Shown here: in pieces, positions 25,595 through 39,744 of the stretch
Layout: the number at the start of each line of letters is the position of its first letter
Position numbering within the stretch: position 1 is the first letter of the stretch
Source: Anagrus nilaparvatae
Taxonomy: Eukaryota; Arthropoda; Insecta; Hymenoptera; Mymaridae
Length of the DNA stretch: 64,000 nt
Direction: 5' to 3'
Assembly: GCA_022575985.1 (NCBI GenBank)
Contig: JAKSXM010000103.1
Location: 186,001 to 250,000, forward strand
Translations under genes and position numbers: made by a program
The notes under the pieces: generated by a model
What the model was told of the DNA's origin: nothing
Seen by the model: the letters and a program-made list of their open reading frames with translations, nothing else
Databases searched by the model: none

Positions 25595-28500
25595 TATAAA
25601 TAAAAAAACAAGATATAAAAAATTTAATTAGGTATCAAAATTATTGTATTTTTATAAACGTTGGATCTACTTGCATAAAACCATTTGAATTGGTTAAAAT
25701 TTTTATAAACCAATTTTACTAATAATGAGAGAATATTCTACGTAGAGAAAAACTTAAACAAATACGGCCCTTCAGGCCAGCGTAATTAAAAAACAAGATA
25801 TAAATAAATTAAATAAGTATTAAAATTATTGTATATTTAGAAAAGGTGGATCCACTTTCATGAAACCATTTGAATAGGTTAAAATTTTTATAAAACAAGT
25901 TTACTTATAATGAAAAAATATGTAAAATAGAGAAAAACCTTAACAAATACAGTCCAAAAGGCCTGAGAAATAAAAAAACAAGATATAAAAATATAAATAG
26001 GTATCAAAAATATTGTATTTTTAGAATCTTTGGATCTACTTGCTTGAAACCATTTGAATTGGTTAAAATTTTTACAAACCAATTTTACAAATAATGAGAG
26101 AATATTCTACTTAGAGAAGAACTTAAACAAATACGGCCCTTCAGGCCAGCGTAATTAAAAAACAAGATATAAATAAATTAAATAAGTATTAAAATTATTG
26201 TATATTTAGAAAAGGTGGATCCACTTTCATGAAACCATTTGAATTGGTTAAAATTCTTATAAACCAAGTTTACTTATAATAGAAAAATATATAAAATAGA
26301 GAAAAACTTAAACAAATTTAGTCCAAAAGGCCTGAGAAATAAAAAAACATAATATAAAAAATTTAAATAGGTATCAAAATTATTGTATTTTTATAAACGT
26401 TGGATCCACTTGCATGAAACCATTTGAATAGGTTAAAATTTTTATAAAACAAGTTTACTTATAATGAAAAAATATGTAAAATAGAGAAAAACCTTAACAA
26501 ATACAGTCCAAAAGGCCTGAGAAATAAAAAAACAATATATAAAAATATAAATAGGTATCAAAAATATTGTATTTTTAGAATCTTTGGATCTACTTGCTTG
26601 AAACCATTTGAATTGGTTAAAATTTTTTATAAACCAAATTTACTAATAATGAGAGAATATTCTACGTAGAGAAAAACTTAAACAAATACGGCCCTTCAGG
26701 CCAGCGTAATTAAAAAACAAGATATAAATAAATTAAATAAGTATTAAAATTATTGTATATTTAGAAAAGGTGGATCCACTTTCATGAAACCATTTGAATA
26801 GGTTAAAATTTTTATAAAACAAGTTTACTTATAATGAAAAAATATGTAAAATAGAGAAAAACCTTAACAAATACAGTCCAAAAGGCCTGAGAAATAAAAA
26901 AACAAGATATAAAAATATAAATAGGTATCAAAAATATTGTATTTTTAGAATCTTTGGATGTACTTGCTTTCAACCATTTGAATTGGTTAAAATTCTTATA
27001 AACCAAGTTTACTTATAATAGAAAAATATATAAAATAGAGAAAAACTTAAACAAATACAGTCCAAAAGGCCTGAGAAATAAAAAAAGATAATATAAAAAA
27101 TTTAAATAGGTATCAAAATTATTGTATTTTTATAAACGTTGGATCCACTTGCATGAAACCATTTGAATAGGTTATAAAACAAGTTTACTTATAATGAAAA
27201 AATATGTAAAATAGAGAAAAACCTAAACAAATACAGTCAAAAAGGCCTGAGAAATAAAAAAACAAGATATAAAAAATTTAATTAGGTATCAAAATTATTG
27301 TATTTTTATAAACAGTGGATCTACTTGCATAAAACCATTTGAATTGGTTAAAATTTTTATAAACCAATTTTACTAATAATGAGAGAATATTCTACGTAGA
27401 GAAAAACTTAAACAAATACGGCCCTTCAGGCCAGCGTAATTAAAAAACAAGATATAAATAAATTAAATAAGTATTAAAATTATTGTATATTTAGAAAAGG
27501 TGGATCCACTTTCATGAAACCATTTGAATAGGTTAAAATTTTTATAAAACAAGTTTACTTATAATGAAAAAATATGTAAAATAGAGAAAAACCTTAACAA
27601 ATACAGTCCAAAAGGCCTGAGAAATAAAAAAACAAGATATAAAAATATAAATAGGTAACAAAAATATTGTATTTTTAGAATCTTTGGATCTACTTGCTTG
27701 AAACCATTTGAATTGTTTAAAATTTTTATAAACCAAGTTTACTAATAATAAGAGAATATTCTATGTAGAGGAAAACTAAAACAAATACGGCCCACCAGGC
27801 CAGCGTAATTAAAAAACAAGATATAAATAAATTAAATAAGTATTAAAATTACTGTATATTTAGAAAAGGTGGATCCACTTTCATGAAACCATTTAAATTG
27901 GTTAAAATTCTTATAAACCAAGTTTACTTATAATAGAAAAATATATAAAATAGAGAAAAACTTAAACAAATACAGTCCAAAAGGCCTGAGAAATAAATAA
28001 ACATAATATAAAAAATTTAAATAGGTATCAAAATTATTGTATTTTTTTAAACGTTGGATTCACTTGCATGAAACCATTTGAATAGGTTAAAATTCTTATA
28101 AACCAAGTTTACTTATAATAGAAAAATATATAAAATAGAGAAAAACTTAAACAAATACAGTCCAAAAGGCCTGAGAAATAAAAAAACATAATATAAAAAA
28201 TTTAAATAGGTATCAAAATTATTGTATTTTTATAAACGTTGGATCCACTTGCATGAAACCATTTGAATAGGTTATAAAACAAGTTTACTTATAATGAAAA
28301 AATATGTAAAATAGAGAAAAACCTAAACAAATACAGTCAAAAAGGCCTGAGAAATAAAAAAACAAGATATAAAAAATTTAATTAGGTTTCAAAATTATTG
28401 TATTTTTATAAACGTTGGATCTACTTGCATAAAACCATTTGAATTGGTTAAAATTTTTATAAACCAATTTTACTAATAATGAGAGAATATTCTACGTAGA

Positions 28501-28997
28501 GAAAAACTTAAACAAATACGGCCCTTCAGGCCAGCGTAATTAAAAAACAAGATATAAATAAATTAAATAAGTATTAAAATTATTGTATATTTAGAAAAGG
28601 TGGATCCACTTTCATGAAACCATTTATATAGGTTAAAATTTTTATAAAACAAGTTTACTTATAATGAAAAAATATGTAAAATAGAGAAAAACCTTAACAA
28701 ATACAGTCCAAAAGGCCTGAGAAATAAAAAAACAAGATATAAAAATATAAATAGGTATCAAAAATATTGTATTTTTAGAATCTTTGGATCTACTTGCTTG
28801 AAACCATTTGAATTGGTTAAAATTTTTACAAACCAATTTTACAAATAATGAGAGAATATTCTACGTAGAGAAGAACTTAAACAAATACGGCCCTTCAGGC
28901 CAGCGTAATTAAAAAACAAGATATAAATAAATTAAATAAGTATTAAAATTATTGTATATTTAGAAAAGGTGGATCCACTTTCATGAAACCATTTGAA
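25595..28997. repeat. Higher-order repeat copy 1 (3403 bp)
   Basis: The unit is phased here on a truncated-monomer junction, where CATTTGAATATAAATAAA replaces the normal monomer. The junction occurs at 25595, 28998 and 32401, exactly 3403 bp apart. Other markers keep the same offset: variants at 25888, 26812, 27542 and 28642 recur at 29291, 30215, 30945 and 32045. Since 3403 is not a whole multiple of 185, the unit includes shortened monomers, such as the truncated junction and a GAATAGGTTATAAAAC deletion form. Similarity extends left to about 25.0 kb. Confidence 0.93.
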
Positions 28998-31900
28998 TAT
29001 AAATAAAAAAACAAGATATAAAAAATTTAATTAGGTATCAAAATTATTGTATTTTTATAAACGTTGGATCTACTTGCATAAAACCATTTGAATTGGTTAA
29101 AATTTTTATAAACCAATTTTACTAATAATGAGAGAATATTCTACGTAGAGAAAAACTTAAACAAATACGGCCCTTCAGGCCAGCGTAATTAAAAAACAAG
29201 ATATAAATAAATTAAATAAGTATTAAAATTATTGTATATTTAGAAAAGGTGGATCCACTTTCATGAAACCATTTGAATAGGTTAAAATTTTTATAAAACA
29301 AGTTTACTTATAATGAAAAAATATGTAAAATAGAGAAAAACCTTAACAAATACAGTCCAAAAGGCCTGAGAAATAAAAAAACAAGATATAAAAATATAAA
29401 TAGGTATCAAAAATATTGTATTTTTAGAATCTTTGGATCTACTTGCTTGAAACCATTTGAATTGGTTAAAATTTTTACAAACCAATTTTACAAATAATGA
29501 GAGAATATTCTACTTAGAGAAGAACTTAAACAAATACGGCCCTTCAGGCCAGCGTAATTAAAAAACAAGATATAAATAAATTAAATAAGTATTAAAATTA
29601 TTGTATATTTAGAAAAGGTGGATCCACTTTCATGAAACCATTTGAATTGGTTAAAATTCTTATAAACCAAGTTTACTTATAATAGAAAAATATATAAAAT
29701 AGAGAAAAACTTAAACAAATTTAGTCCAAAAGGCCTGAGAAATAAAAAAACATAATATAAAAAATTTAAATAGGTATCAAAATTATTGTATTTTTATAAA
29801 CGTTGGATCCACTTGCATGAAACCATTTGAATAGGTTAAAATTTTTATAAAACAAGTTTACTTATAATGAAAAAATATGTAAAATAGAGAAAAACCTTAA
29901 CAAATACAGTCCAAAAGGCCTGAGAAATAAAAAAACAATATATAAAAATATAAATAGGTATCAAAAATATTGTATTTTTAGAATCTTTGGATCTACTTGC
30001 TTGAAACCATTTGAATTGGTTAAAATTTTTTATAAACCAAATTTACTAATAATGAGAGAATATTCTACGTAGAGAAAAACTTAAACAAATACGGCCCTTC
30101 AGGCCAGCGTAATTAAAAAACAAGATATAAATAAATTAAATAAGTATTAAAATTATTGTATATTTAGAAAAGGTGGATCCACTTTCATGAAACCATTTGA
30201 ATAGGTTAAAATTTTTATAAAACAAGTTTACTTATAATGAAAAAATATGTAAAATAGAGAAAAACCTTAACAAATACAGTCCAAAAGGCCTGAGAAATAA
30301 AAAAACAAGATATAAAAATATAAATAGGTATCAAAAATATTGTATTTTTAGAATCTTTGGATGTACTTGCTTTCAACCATTTGAATTGGTTAAAATTCTT
30401 ATAAACCAAGTTTACTTATAATAGAAAAATATATAAAATAGAGAAAAACTTAAACAAATACAGTCCAAAAGGCCTGAGAAATAAAAAAAGATAATATAAA
30501 AAATTTAAATAGGTATCAAAATTATTGTATTTTTATAAACGTTGGATCCACTTGCATGAAACCATTTGAATAGGTTATAAAACAAGTTTACTTATAATGA
30601 AAAAATATGTAAAATAGAGAAAAACCTAAACAAATACAGTCAAAAAGGCCTGAGAAATAAAAAAACAAGATATAAAAAATTTAATTAGGTATCAAAATTA
30701 TTGTATTTTTATAAACAGTGGATCTACTTGCATAAAACCATTTGAATTGGTTAAAATTTTTATAAACCAATTTTACTAATAATGAGAGAATATTCTACGT
30801 AGAGAAAAACTTAAACAAATACGGCCCTTCAGGCCAGCGTAATTAAAAAACAAGATATAAATAAATTAAATAAGTATTAAAATTATTGTATATTTAGAAA
30901 AGGTGGATCCACTTTCATGAAACCATTTGAATAGGTTAAAATTTTTATAAAACAAGTTTACTTATAATGAAAAAATATGTAAAATAGAGAAAAACCTTAA
31001 CAAATACAGTCCAAAAGGCCTGAGAAATAAAAAAACAAGATATAAAAATATAAATAGGTAACAAAAATATTGTATTTTTAGAATCTTTGGATCTACTTGC
31101 TTGAAACCATTTGAATTGTTTAAAATTTTTATAAACCAAGTTTACTAATAATAAGAGAATATTCTATGTAGAGGAAAACTAAAACAAATACGGCCCACCA
31201 GGCCAGCGTAATTAAAAAACAAGATATAAATAAATTAAATAAGTATTAAAATTACTGTATATTTAGAAAAGGTGGATCCACTTTCATGAAACCATTTAAA
31301 TTGGTTAAAATTCTTATAAACCAAGTTTACTTATAATAGAAAAATATATAAAATAGAGAAAAACTTAAACAAATACAGTCCAAAAGGCCTGAGAAATAAA
31401 TAAACATAATATAAAAAATTTAAATAGGTATCAAAATTATTGTATTTTTTTAAACGTTGGATTCACTTGCATGAAACCATTTGAATAGGTTAAAATTCTT
31501 ATAAACCAAGTTTACTTATAATAGAAAAATATATAAAATAGAGAAAAACTTAAACAAATACAGTCCAAAAGGCCTGAGAAATAAAAAAACATAATATAAA
31601 AAATTTAAATAGGTATCAAAATTATTGTATTTTTATAAACGTTGGATCCACTTGCATGAAACCATTTGAATAGGTTATAAAACAAGTTTACTTATAATGA
31701 AAAAATATGTAAAATAGAGAAAAACCTAAACAAATACAGTCAAAAAGGCCTGAGAAATAAAAAAACAAGATATAAAAAATTTAATTAGGTTTCAAAATTA
31801 TTGTATTTTTATAAACGTTGGATCTACTTGCATAAAACCATTTGAATTGGTTAAAATTTTTATAAACCAATTTTACTAATAATGAGAGAATATTCTACGT

Positions 31901-32400
31901 AGAGAAAAACTTAAACAAATACGGCCCTTCAGGCCAGCGTAATTAAAAAACAAGATATAAATAAATTAAATAAGTATTAAAATTATTGTATATTTAGAAA
32001 AGGTGGATCCACTTTCATGAAACCATTTATATAGGTTAAAATTTTTATAAAACAAGTTTACTTATAATGAAAAAATATGTAAAATAGAGAAAAACCTTAA
32101 CAAATACAGTCCAAAAGGCCTGAGAAATAAAAAAACAAGATATAAAAATATAAATAGGTATCAAAAATATTGTATTTTTAGAATCTTTGGATCTACTTGC
32201 TTGAAACCATTTGAATTGGTTAAAATTTTTACAAACCAATTTTACAAATAATGAGAGAATATTCTACGTAGAGAAGAACTTAAACAAATACGGCCCTTCA
32301 GGCCAGCGTAATTAAAAAACAAGATATAAATAAATTAAATAAGTATTAAAATTATTGTATATTTAGAAAAGGTGGATCCACTTTTATGAAACCATTTGAA
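28998..32400. repeat. Higher-order repeat copy 2 (3403 bp)
   Basis: This is the second tandem copy of the 3403-bp unit and is nearly identical to copy 1 by eye. Shared private variants include GGATGTACTTGCTTTCAACC near 30359 and ATTACTGTATATTTAG near 31251. A rare difference from copy 1 is CACTTTTATG in place of CACTTTCATG near 32380. Confidence 0.93.
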
Positions 32401-35231
32401 TATAAATAAAAAAACAAGATATAAAAAATTTAATTAGGTATCAAAATTATTGTATTTTTATAAACGTTGGATCTACTTGCATAAAACCATTTGAATTGGT
32501 TAAAATTTTTATAAACCAATTTTACTAATAATGAGAGAATATTCTACGTAGAGAAAAACTTAAACAAATACGGCCCTTCAGGCCAGCGTAATTAAAAAAC
32601 AAGATATAAATAAATTAAATAAGTATTAAAATTATTGTATATTTAGAAAAGGTGGATCCACTTTCATGAAACCATTTGAATAGGTTAAAATTTTTATAAA
32701 ACAAGTTTACTTATAATGAATAAATATGTAAAATAGAGAAAAACCTTAACAAATACAGTCCAAAAGGCCTGAGAAATAAAAAAACAAGATATAAAAATAT
32801 AAATAGGTATCAAAAATATTGTATTTTTAGAATCTTTGGATCTACTTGCTTGAAACCATTTGAATTGGTTAAAATTTTTACAAACCAATTTTACAAATAA
32901 TGAGAGAATATTCTACGTAGAGAAGAACTTAAACAAATACGGCCCTTCAGGCCAGCGTAATTAAAAAACAAGATATAAATAAATTAAATAAGTATTAAAA
33001 TTATTGTATATTTAGAAAAGGTGGATCCACTTTCATGAAACCATTTGAATTGGTTAAAATTCTTATAAACCAAGTTTACTTATAATAGAAAAATATATAA
33101 AATAGAGAAAAACTTAAACAAATTTAGTCCAAAAGGCCTGAGAAATAAAAAAACATAATATAAAAAATTTAAATAGGTATCAAAATTATTGTATTTTTAT
33201 AAACGTTGGATCCACTTGCATGAAACCATTTGAATAGGTTAAAATTTTTATAAAACAAGTTTACTTATAATGAAAAAATATGTAAAATAGAGAAAAACCT
33301 TAACAAATACAGTCCAAAAGGCCTGAGAAATAAAAAAACAATATATAAAAATATAAATAGGTATCAAAAATATTGTATTTTTAGAATCTTTGGATCTACT
33401 TGCTTGAAACCATTTGAATTGGTTAAAATTTTTTATAAACCAAATTTACTAATAATGAGAGAATATTCTACGTAGAGAAAAACTTAAACAAATACGGCCC
33501 TTCAGGCCAGCGTAATTAAAAAACAAGATATAAATAAATTAAATAAGTATTAAAATTATTGTATATTTAGAAAAGGTGGATCCACTTTCATGAAACCATT
33601 TGAATAGGTTAAAATTTTTATAAAACAAGTTTACTTATAATGAAAAAATATGTAAAATAGAGAAAAACCTTAACAAATACAGTCCAAAAGGCCTGAGAAA
33701 TAAAAAAACAAGATATAAAAATATAAATAGGTATCAAAAATATTGTATTTTTAGAATCTTTGGATGTACTTGCTTTCAACCATTTGAATTGGTTAAAATT
33801 CTTATAAACCAAGTTTACTTATAATAGAAAAATATATAAAATAGAGAAAAACTTAAACAAATACAGTCCAAAAGGCCTGAGAAATAAAAAAAGATAATAT
33901 AAAAAATTTAAATAGGTATCAAAATTATTGTATTTTTATAAACGTTGGATCCACTTGCATGAAACCATTTGAATAGGTTATAAAACAAGTTTACTTATAA
34001 TGAAAAAATATGTAAAATAGAGAAAAACCTAAACAAATACAGTCAAAAAGGCCTGAGAAATAAAAAAACAAGATATAAAAAATTTAATTAGGTATCAAAA
34101 TTATTGTATTTTTATAAACAGTGGATCTACTTGCATAAAACCATTTGAATTGGTTAAAATTTTTATAAACCAATTTTACTAATAATGAGAGAATATTCTA
34201 CGTAGAGAAAAACTTAAACAAATACGGCCCTTCAGGCCAGCGTAATTAAAAAACAAGATATAAATAAATTAAATAAGTATTAAAATTATTGTATATTTAG
34301 AAAAGGTGGATCCACTTTCATGAAACCATTTGAATAGGTTAAAATTTTTATAAAACAAGTTTACTTATAATGAAAAAATATGTAAAATAGAGAAAAACCT
34401 TAACAAATACAGTCCAAAAGGCCTGAGAAATAAAAAAACAAGATATAAAAATATAAATAGGTAACAAAAATATTGTATTTTTAGAATCTTTGGATCTACT
34501 TGCTTGAAACCATTTGAATTGTTTAAAATTTTTATAAACCAAGTTTACTAATAATAAGAGAATATTCTATGTAGAGGAAAACTAAAACAAATACGGCCCA
34601 CCAGGCCAGCGTAATTAAAAAACAAGATATAAATAAATTAAATAAGTATTAAAATTACTGTATATTTAGAAAAGGTGGATCCACTTTCATGAAACCATTT
34701 AAATTGGTTAAAATTCTTATAAACCAAGTTTACTTATAATAGAAAAATATATAAAATAGAGAAAAACTTAAACAAATACAGTCCAAAAGGCCTGAGAAAT
34801 AAATAAACATAATATAAAAAATTTAAATAGGTATCAAAATTATTGTATTTTTTTAAACGTTGGATTCACTTGCATGAAACCATTTGAATAGGTTAAAATT
34901 CTTATAAACCAAGTTTACTTATAATAGAAAAATATATAAAATAGAGAAAAACTTAAACAAATACAGTCCAAAAGGCCTGAGAAATAAAAAAACATAATAT
35001 AAAAAATTTAAATAGGTATCAAAATTATTGTATTTTTATAAACGTTGGATCCACTTGCATGAAGCCATTTGAATAGGTTATAAAACAAGTTTACTTATAA
35101 TGAAAAAATATGTAAAATAGAGAAAAACCTAAACAAATACAGTCAAAAAGGCCTGAGAAATAAAAAAACAAGATATAAAAAATTTAATTAGGTTTCAAAA
35201 TTATTGTATTTTTATAAACGTTGGATCTACT
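32401..35231. repeat. Higher-order repeat copy 3 (3' truncated)
   Basis: The third copy follows the same order of variants (33618 and 34348 match 30215 and 30945). It then departs at about 35231, where GCATACAACC joins a different monomer. The missing interval relative to the full unit is 649 bp, the difference between 3403 and 2754. Confidence 0.9.
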
Positions 35232-38200
35232 TGCATACAACCATTTGAATTGGTTAAAATTTTTACAAACCAATTTTACAAATAATGAGAGAATATTCTA
35301 CGTAGAGAAGAACTTAAACAAATACGGCCCTTCAGGCCAGCGTAATTAAAAAACAAGATATAAATAAATTAAATAAGTATTAAAATTATTGTATATTTAG
35401 AAAAGGTGGATCCACTTTCATGAAACCATTTGAATAGGTTAAAATTTTTGTAAAACACGTTTACTTATAATGAAAAAATATGTAAAATAGAGAAAAACCT
35501 TAACAAATACAGTCCAAAAGGCCTGAGAAATAAAAAAACAAGATATAAAAATTTAAATAGGGATCAAAAATATTGTATTTATAGAATCTTTATATCTACT
35601 TGCATGAAACCATTTGAATTGGTTAAAATTTTTACAAACCAATTTTACAAATAATGAGAGAATATTCTACGTAGAGAAGAACTTAAACAAATACGGCCCT
35701 TCAGGCCAGCGTAATTAAAAAACAAGATATAAATAAATTAAATAAGTATTAAAATTATTGTATATTTAGAAAAGGTGGATCCACTTTCATGAAACCATTT
35801 GAATTGGTTAAAATTCTTATAAACCAAGTTTACTTATAATAGAAAAATATATAAAATAGAGAAAAACTTAAACAAATTTAGTCCAAAAGGCCTGAGAAAT
35901 AAAAAAACATAATATAAAAAATTTAAATAGGTATCAAAATTATTGTATTTTTATAAACGTTGGATCCACTTGCATGAAACCATTTGAATAGGTTAAAATT
36001 TTTATAAAACAAGTTTACTTATAATGAAAAAATATGTAAAATAGAGAAAAACCTTAACAAATACAGTCCAAAAGGCCTGAGAAATAAAAAAACAATATAT
36101 AAAAATATAAATAGGTATCAAAAATATTGTATTTTTAGAATCTTTGGATCTACTTGCTTGAAACCATTTGAATTGGTTAAAATTTTTTATAAACCAAATT
36201 TACTAATAATGAGAGAATATTCTACGTAGAGAAAAACTTAAACAAATACGGCCCTTCAGGCCAGCGTAATTAAAAAACAAGATATAAATAAATTAAATAA
36301 GTATTAAAATTATTGTATATTTAGAAAAGGTGGATCCACTTTCATGAAACCATTTGAATAGGTTAAAATTTTTATAAAACAAGTTTACTTATAATGAAAA
36401 AATATGTAAAATAGAGAAAAACCTTAACAAATACAGTCCAAAAGGCCTGAGAAATAAAAAAACAAGATATAAAAATATAAATAGGTATCAAAAATATTGT
36501 ATTTTTAGAATCTTTGGATGTACTTGCTTTCAACCATTTGAATTGGTTAAAATTCTTATAAACCAAGTTTACTTATAATAGAAAAATATATAAAATAGAG
36601 AAAAACTTAAACAAATACAGTCCAAAAGGCCTGAGAAATAAAAAAAGATAATATAAAAAATTTAAATAGGTATCAAAATTATTGTATTTTTATAAACGTT
36701 GGATCCACTTGCATGAAACCATTTGAATAGGTTATAAAACAAGTTTACTTATAATGAAAAAATATGTAAAATAGAGAAAAACCTAAACAAATACAGTCAA
36801 AAAGGCCTGAGAAATAAAAAAACAAGATATAAAAAATTTAATTAGGTATCAAAATTATTGTATTTTTATAAACAGTGGATCTACTTGCATAAAACCATTT
36901 GAATTGGTTAAAATTTTTATAAACCAATTTTACTAATAATGAGAGAATATTCTACGTAGAGAAAAACTTAAACAAATACGGCCCTTCAGGCCAGCGTAAT
37001 TAAAAAACAAGATATAAATAAATTAAATAAGTATTAAAATTATTGTATATTTAGAAAAGGTGGATCCACTTTCATGAAACCATTTGAATAGGTTAAAATT
37101 TTTATAAAACAAGTTTACTTATAATGAAAAAATATGTAAAATAGAGAAAAACCTTAACAAATACAGTCCAAAAGGCCTGAGAAATAAAAAAACAAGATAT
37201 AAAAATATAAATAGGTAACAAAAATATTGTATTTTTAGAATCTTTGGATCTACTTGCTTGAAACCATTTGAATTGTTTAAAATTTTTATAAACCAAGTTT
37301 ACTAATAATAAGAGAATATTCTATGTAGAGGAAAACTAAAACAAATACGGCCCACCAGGCCAGCGTAATTAAAAAACAAGATATAAATAAATTAAATAAG
37401 TATTAAAATTACTGTATATTTAGAAAAGGTGGATCCACTTTCATGAAACCATTTAAATTGGTTAAAATTCTTATAAACCAAGTTTACTTATAATAGAAAA
37501 ATATATAAAATAGAGAAAAACTTAAACAAATACAGTCCAAAAGGCCTGAGAAATAAATAAACATAATATAAAAAATTTAAATAGGTATCAAAATTATTGT
37601 ATTTTTTTAAACGTTGGATTCACTTGCATGAAACCATTTGAATAGGTTAAAATTTTTATAAACCAAGTTTACTTATAATAGAAAAATATATAAAATAGAG
37701 AAAAACTTAAACAAATACAGTCCAAAAGGCCTGAGAAATAAAAAAACATAATATAAAAAATTTAAATAGGTATCAAAATTATTGTATTTTTATAAACGTT
37801 GGATCCACTTGCATGAAACCATTTGAATAGGTTATAAAACAAGTTTACTTATAATGAAAAAATATGTAAAATAGAGAAAAACCTAAACAAATACAGTCAA
37901 AAAGGCCTGAGAAATAAAAAAACAAGATATAAAAAATTTAATTAGGTTTCAAAATTATTGTATTTTTATAAACGTTGGATCTACTTGCATACAACCATTT
38001 GAATTGGTTAAAATTTTTACAAACCAATTTTACAAATAATGAGAGAATATTCTACGTAGAGAAGAACTTAAACAAATACGGCCCTTCAGGCCAGCGTAAT
38101 TAAAAAACAAGATATAAATAAATTAAATAAGTATTAAAATTATTGTATATTTAGAAAAGGTGGATCCACTTTCATGAAACCATTTGAATAGGTTAAAATT

Positions 38201-38380
38201 TTTGTAAAACACGTTTACTTATAATGAAAAAATATGTAAAATAGAGAAAAACCTTAACAAATACAGTCCAAAAGGCCTGAGAAATAAAAAAACAAGATAT
38301 AAAAATTTAAATAGGGATCAAAAATATTGTATTTATAGAATCTTTATATCTACTTGCATGAAACCATTTGAATTGGTTAA
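35232..38380. repeat. 2754-bp derived higher-order repeat, about 1.1 copies
   Basis: The spacing between the GCATACAACC junctions (35231 and 37985) is 2754 bp, as is that between the variants 33618 and 36372 and between 34348 and 37102. Both copies also share TTTTTGTAAAACACG and TTTATATCTACTTGC variants (near 35447 and 38201, and 35589 and 38343) that are absent from the 3403-bp units. The second copy stops matching at about 38380. Confidence 0.88.
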
Positions 38381-39353
38381 AAGTTTTATAAACCAAATTT
38401 ACTAATAATAAGAGAATATTCTACGTAGAGGAAAACTAAAACAAATACGGCCCTTCAGGCCAGCGTAATTAAAAAACAAGATATAAATAAATTAAATAAG
38501 TATTAAAATTATAAAATTATTGTATTTTTAGAATCTTTGGATCTACTTGCTTGAAACCATTTGAATTGGTTAAAATTTTTATAAACCAAGTTTACTAATA
38601 ATAAGAGAATATTCTATGTAGAGGAAAACTGAAACAAATACGGCCCACTAGGCCAGCGTAATTAAAAAACAAGATATAAATAAATTAAATAAGTATTAAA
38701 ATTATTGTATATTTAGAAAAGGTGGATCCACTTTCATGAAACCATTTGAATTGGTTAAAATTCTTATAAACCAAGTTTACTTATAATAGAAAAATATGTA
38801 AAATAGAGAAAAACCGTAACAAATACAGTCCAAAAGGCCTGAGAAATAAAAAAACAAGATATAAAAATATAAATAGGTATCAAAAATATTGTATTTTTAG
38901 AATCTTTGGATCTACTTGCTTGAAACCATTTGAATTGGTTAAAATTTTTATAAACCAAGTTTACTAATAATAAGAAAATATTCTATGTAGAGGAAAACTA
39001 AAACAAATACGGCCCACCAGGCCAGCGTAATTAAAAAACAAGAGATAAATAAATTAAATAAGTATTAAAATTATTGTATATTTAGAAAAGGTGGATCCAC
39101 TTTCATGAAACCATTTGAATTGGTTAAAATTCTTATAAACCAAGTTTACTTTTAATAGAAAAATATATAAAATAGAGAAAAACTTAAACAAATACAGTCC
39201 AAAAGGCCTGAGAAATAAAAAAACAAGATATAAAAATTTAATTAGGTATCAAAAATATTGTATTTTTAGAATCTTTGGATCCACTTGCATTAAACCATTT
39301 GAATTGGTTAACATTTTTATAAACCAACTAAGTTTACCAATAATAAAAGAATA

Positions 39354-39744
39354 AAGTGGATCCACCTTTTCTAAAAATACAATAATTTTAATACCTATTT
39401 AAATTATATATCTTGTATTTTAATTTCGTTGGCCTGGTGGACCATGATTGTTTATTTTTTCCTGTATTTAGATTATTTTTTCATTATTTATTAGTATACT
39501 TGGTTTATATTTTATTTTATTTTAACCAATTCAAACGGTTTTATGCATGTGGATCCAACGTTTATAAAAATACAATCATTTTGATACCTATTTAAATTTT
39601 TTATATTATCTTTTTTTATTTCTCAGGCCTTTTGGACTGTATTTGTTTAGGTTTTTCTCTATTTTACATATTTTTTCATTATAAGTAAACTTGGTTTATA
39701 AGAATTTTAACTAATTCAAATGGTTTCATGAAAGTGGATCCACC
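39354..39744 (-). repeat. Inverted terminal satellite segment
   Basis: At 39356-39365 the palindrome GTGGATCCAC marks a reversal of orientation. Downstream, the monomer reads as reverse complement (CCTTTTCTAAAAATACAAT, later GGCCTTTTGGACTG and GGTTTCATGAAAGTGG). About two monomers are inverted. The first is strongly diverged, while the second is close to the type with the GGCCTGAG core. The segment ends at a second GTGGATCCAC (39734-39743), directly followed by the duplicated Kazal-gene flank. This is the right border of the satellite. Confidence 0.92.

Larger units (their letters stand above)
14618..39353. repeat. AT-rich ~185-bp satellite array, right block
   Basis: This is the continuation of the same satellite after the inserted foldback element. 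The repeat phase across the insertion is preserved: a variant pair normally 730 bp apart (for example 20260 and 20990) is interrupted exactly by the element, at 7642 and 14631. The block contains a mixed region (14.6-25 kb), a regular higher-order region (25-38.4 kb), and divergent monomers at 38.4-39.35 kb, including a fused junction near 38510. Recurrent 64-codon open frames on the minus strand are by-products of the copied monomer. No gene is supported. Confidence 0.97.

Noticed and set aside
252..38958. More than forty 64-65 codon minus-strand frames with almost the same sequence (MVYKNFNQFKWFQASRSKDS...).
   Set aside because: They are produced by copying one satellite monomer type. Among the few changes, amino-acid replacements are common (Y/C, S/Y, QASR/KAST, I/L) and many equivalent monomers lack the frame, so there is no sign of coding constraint.
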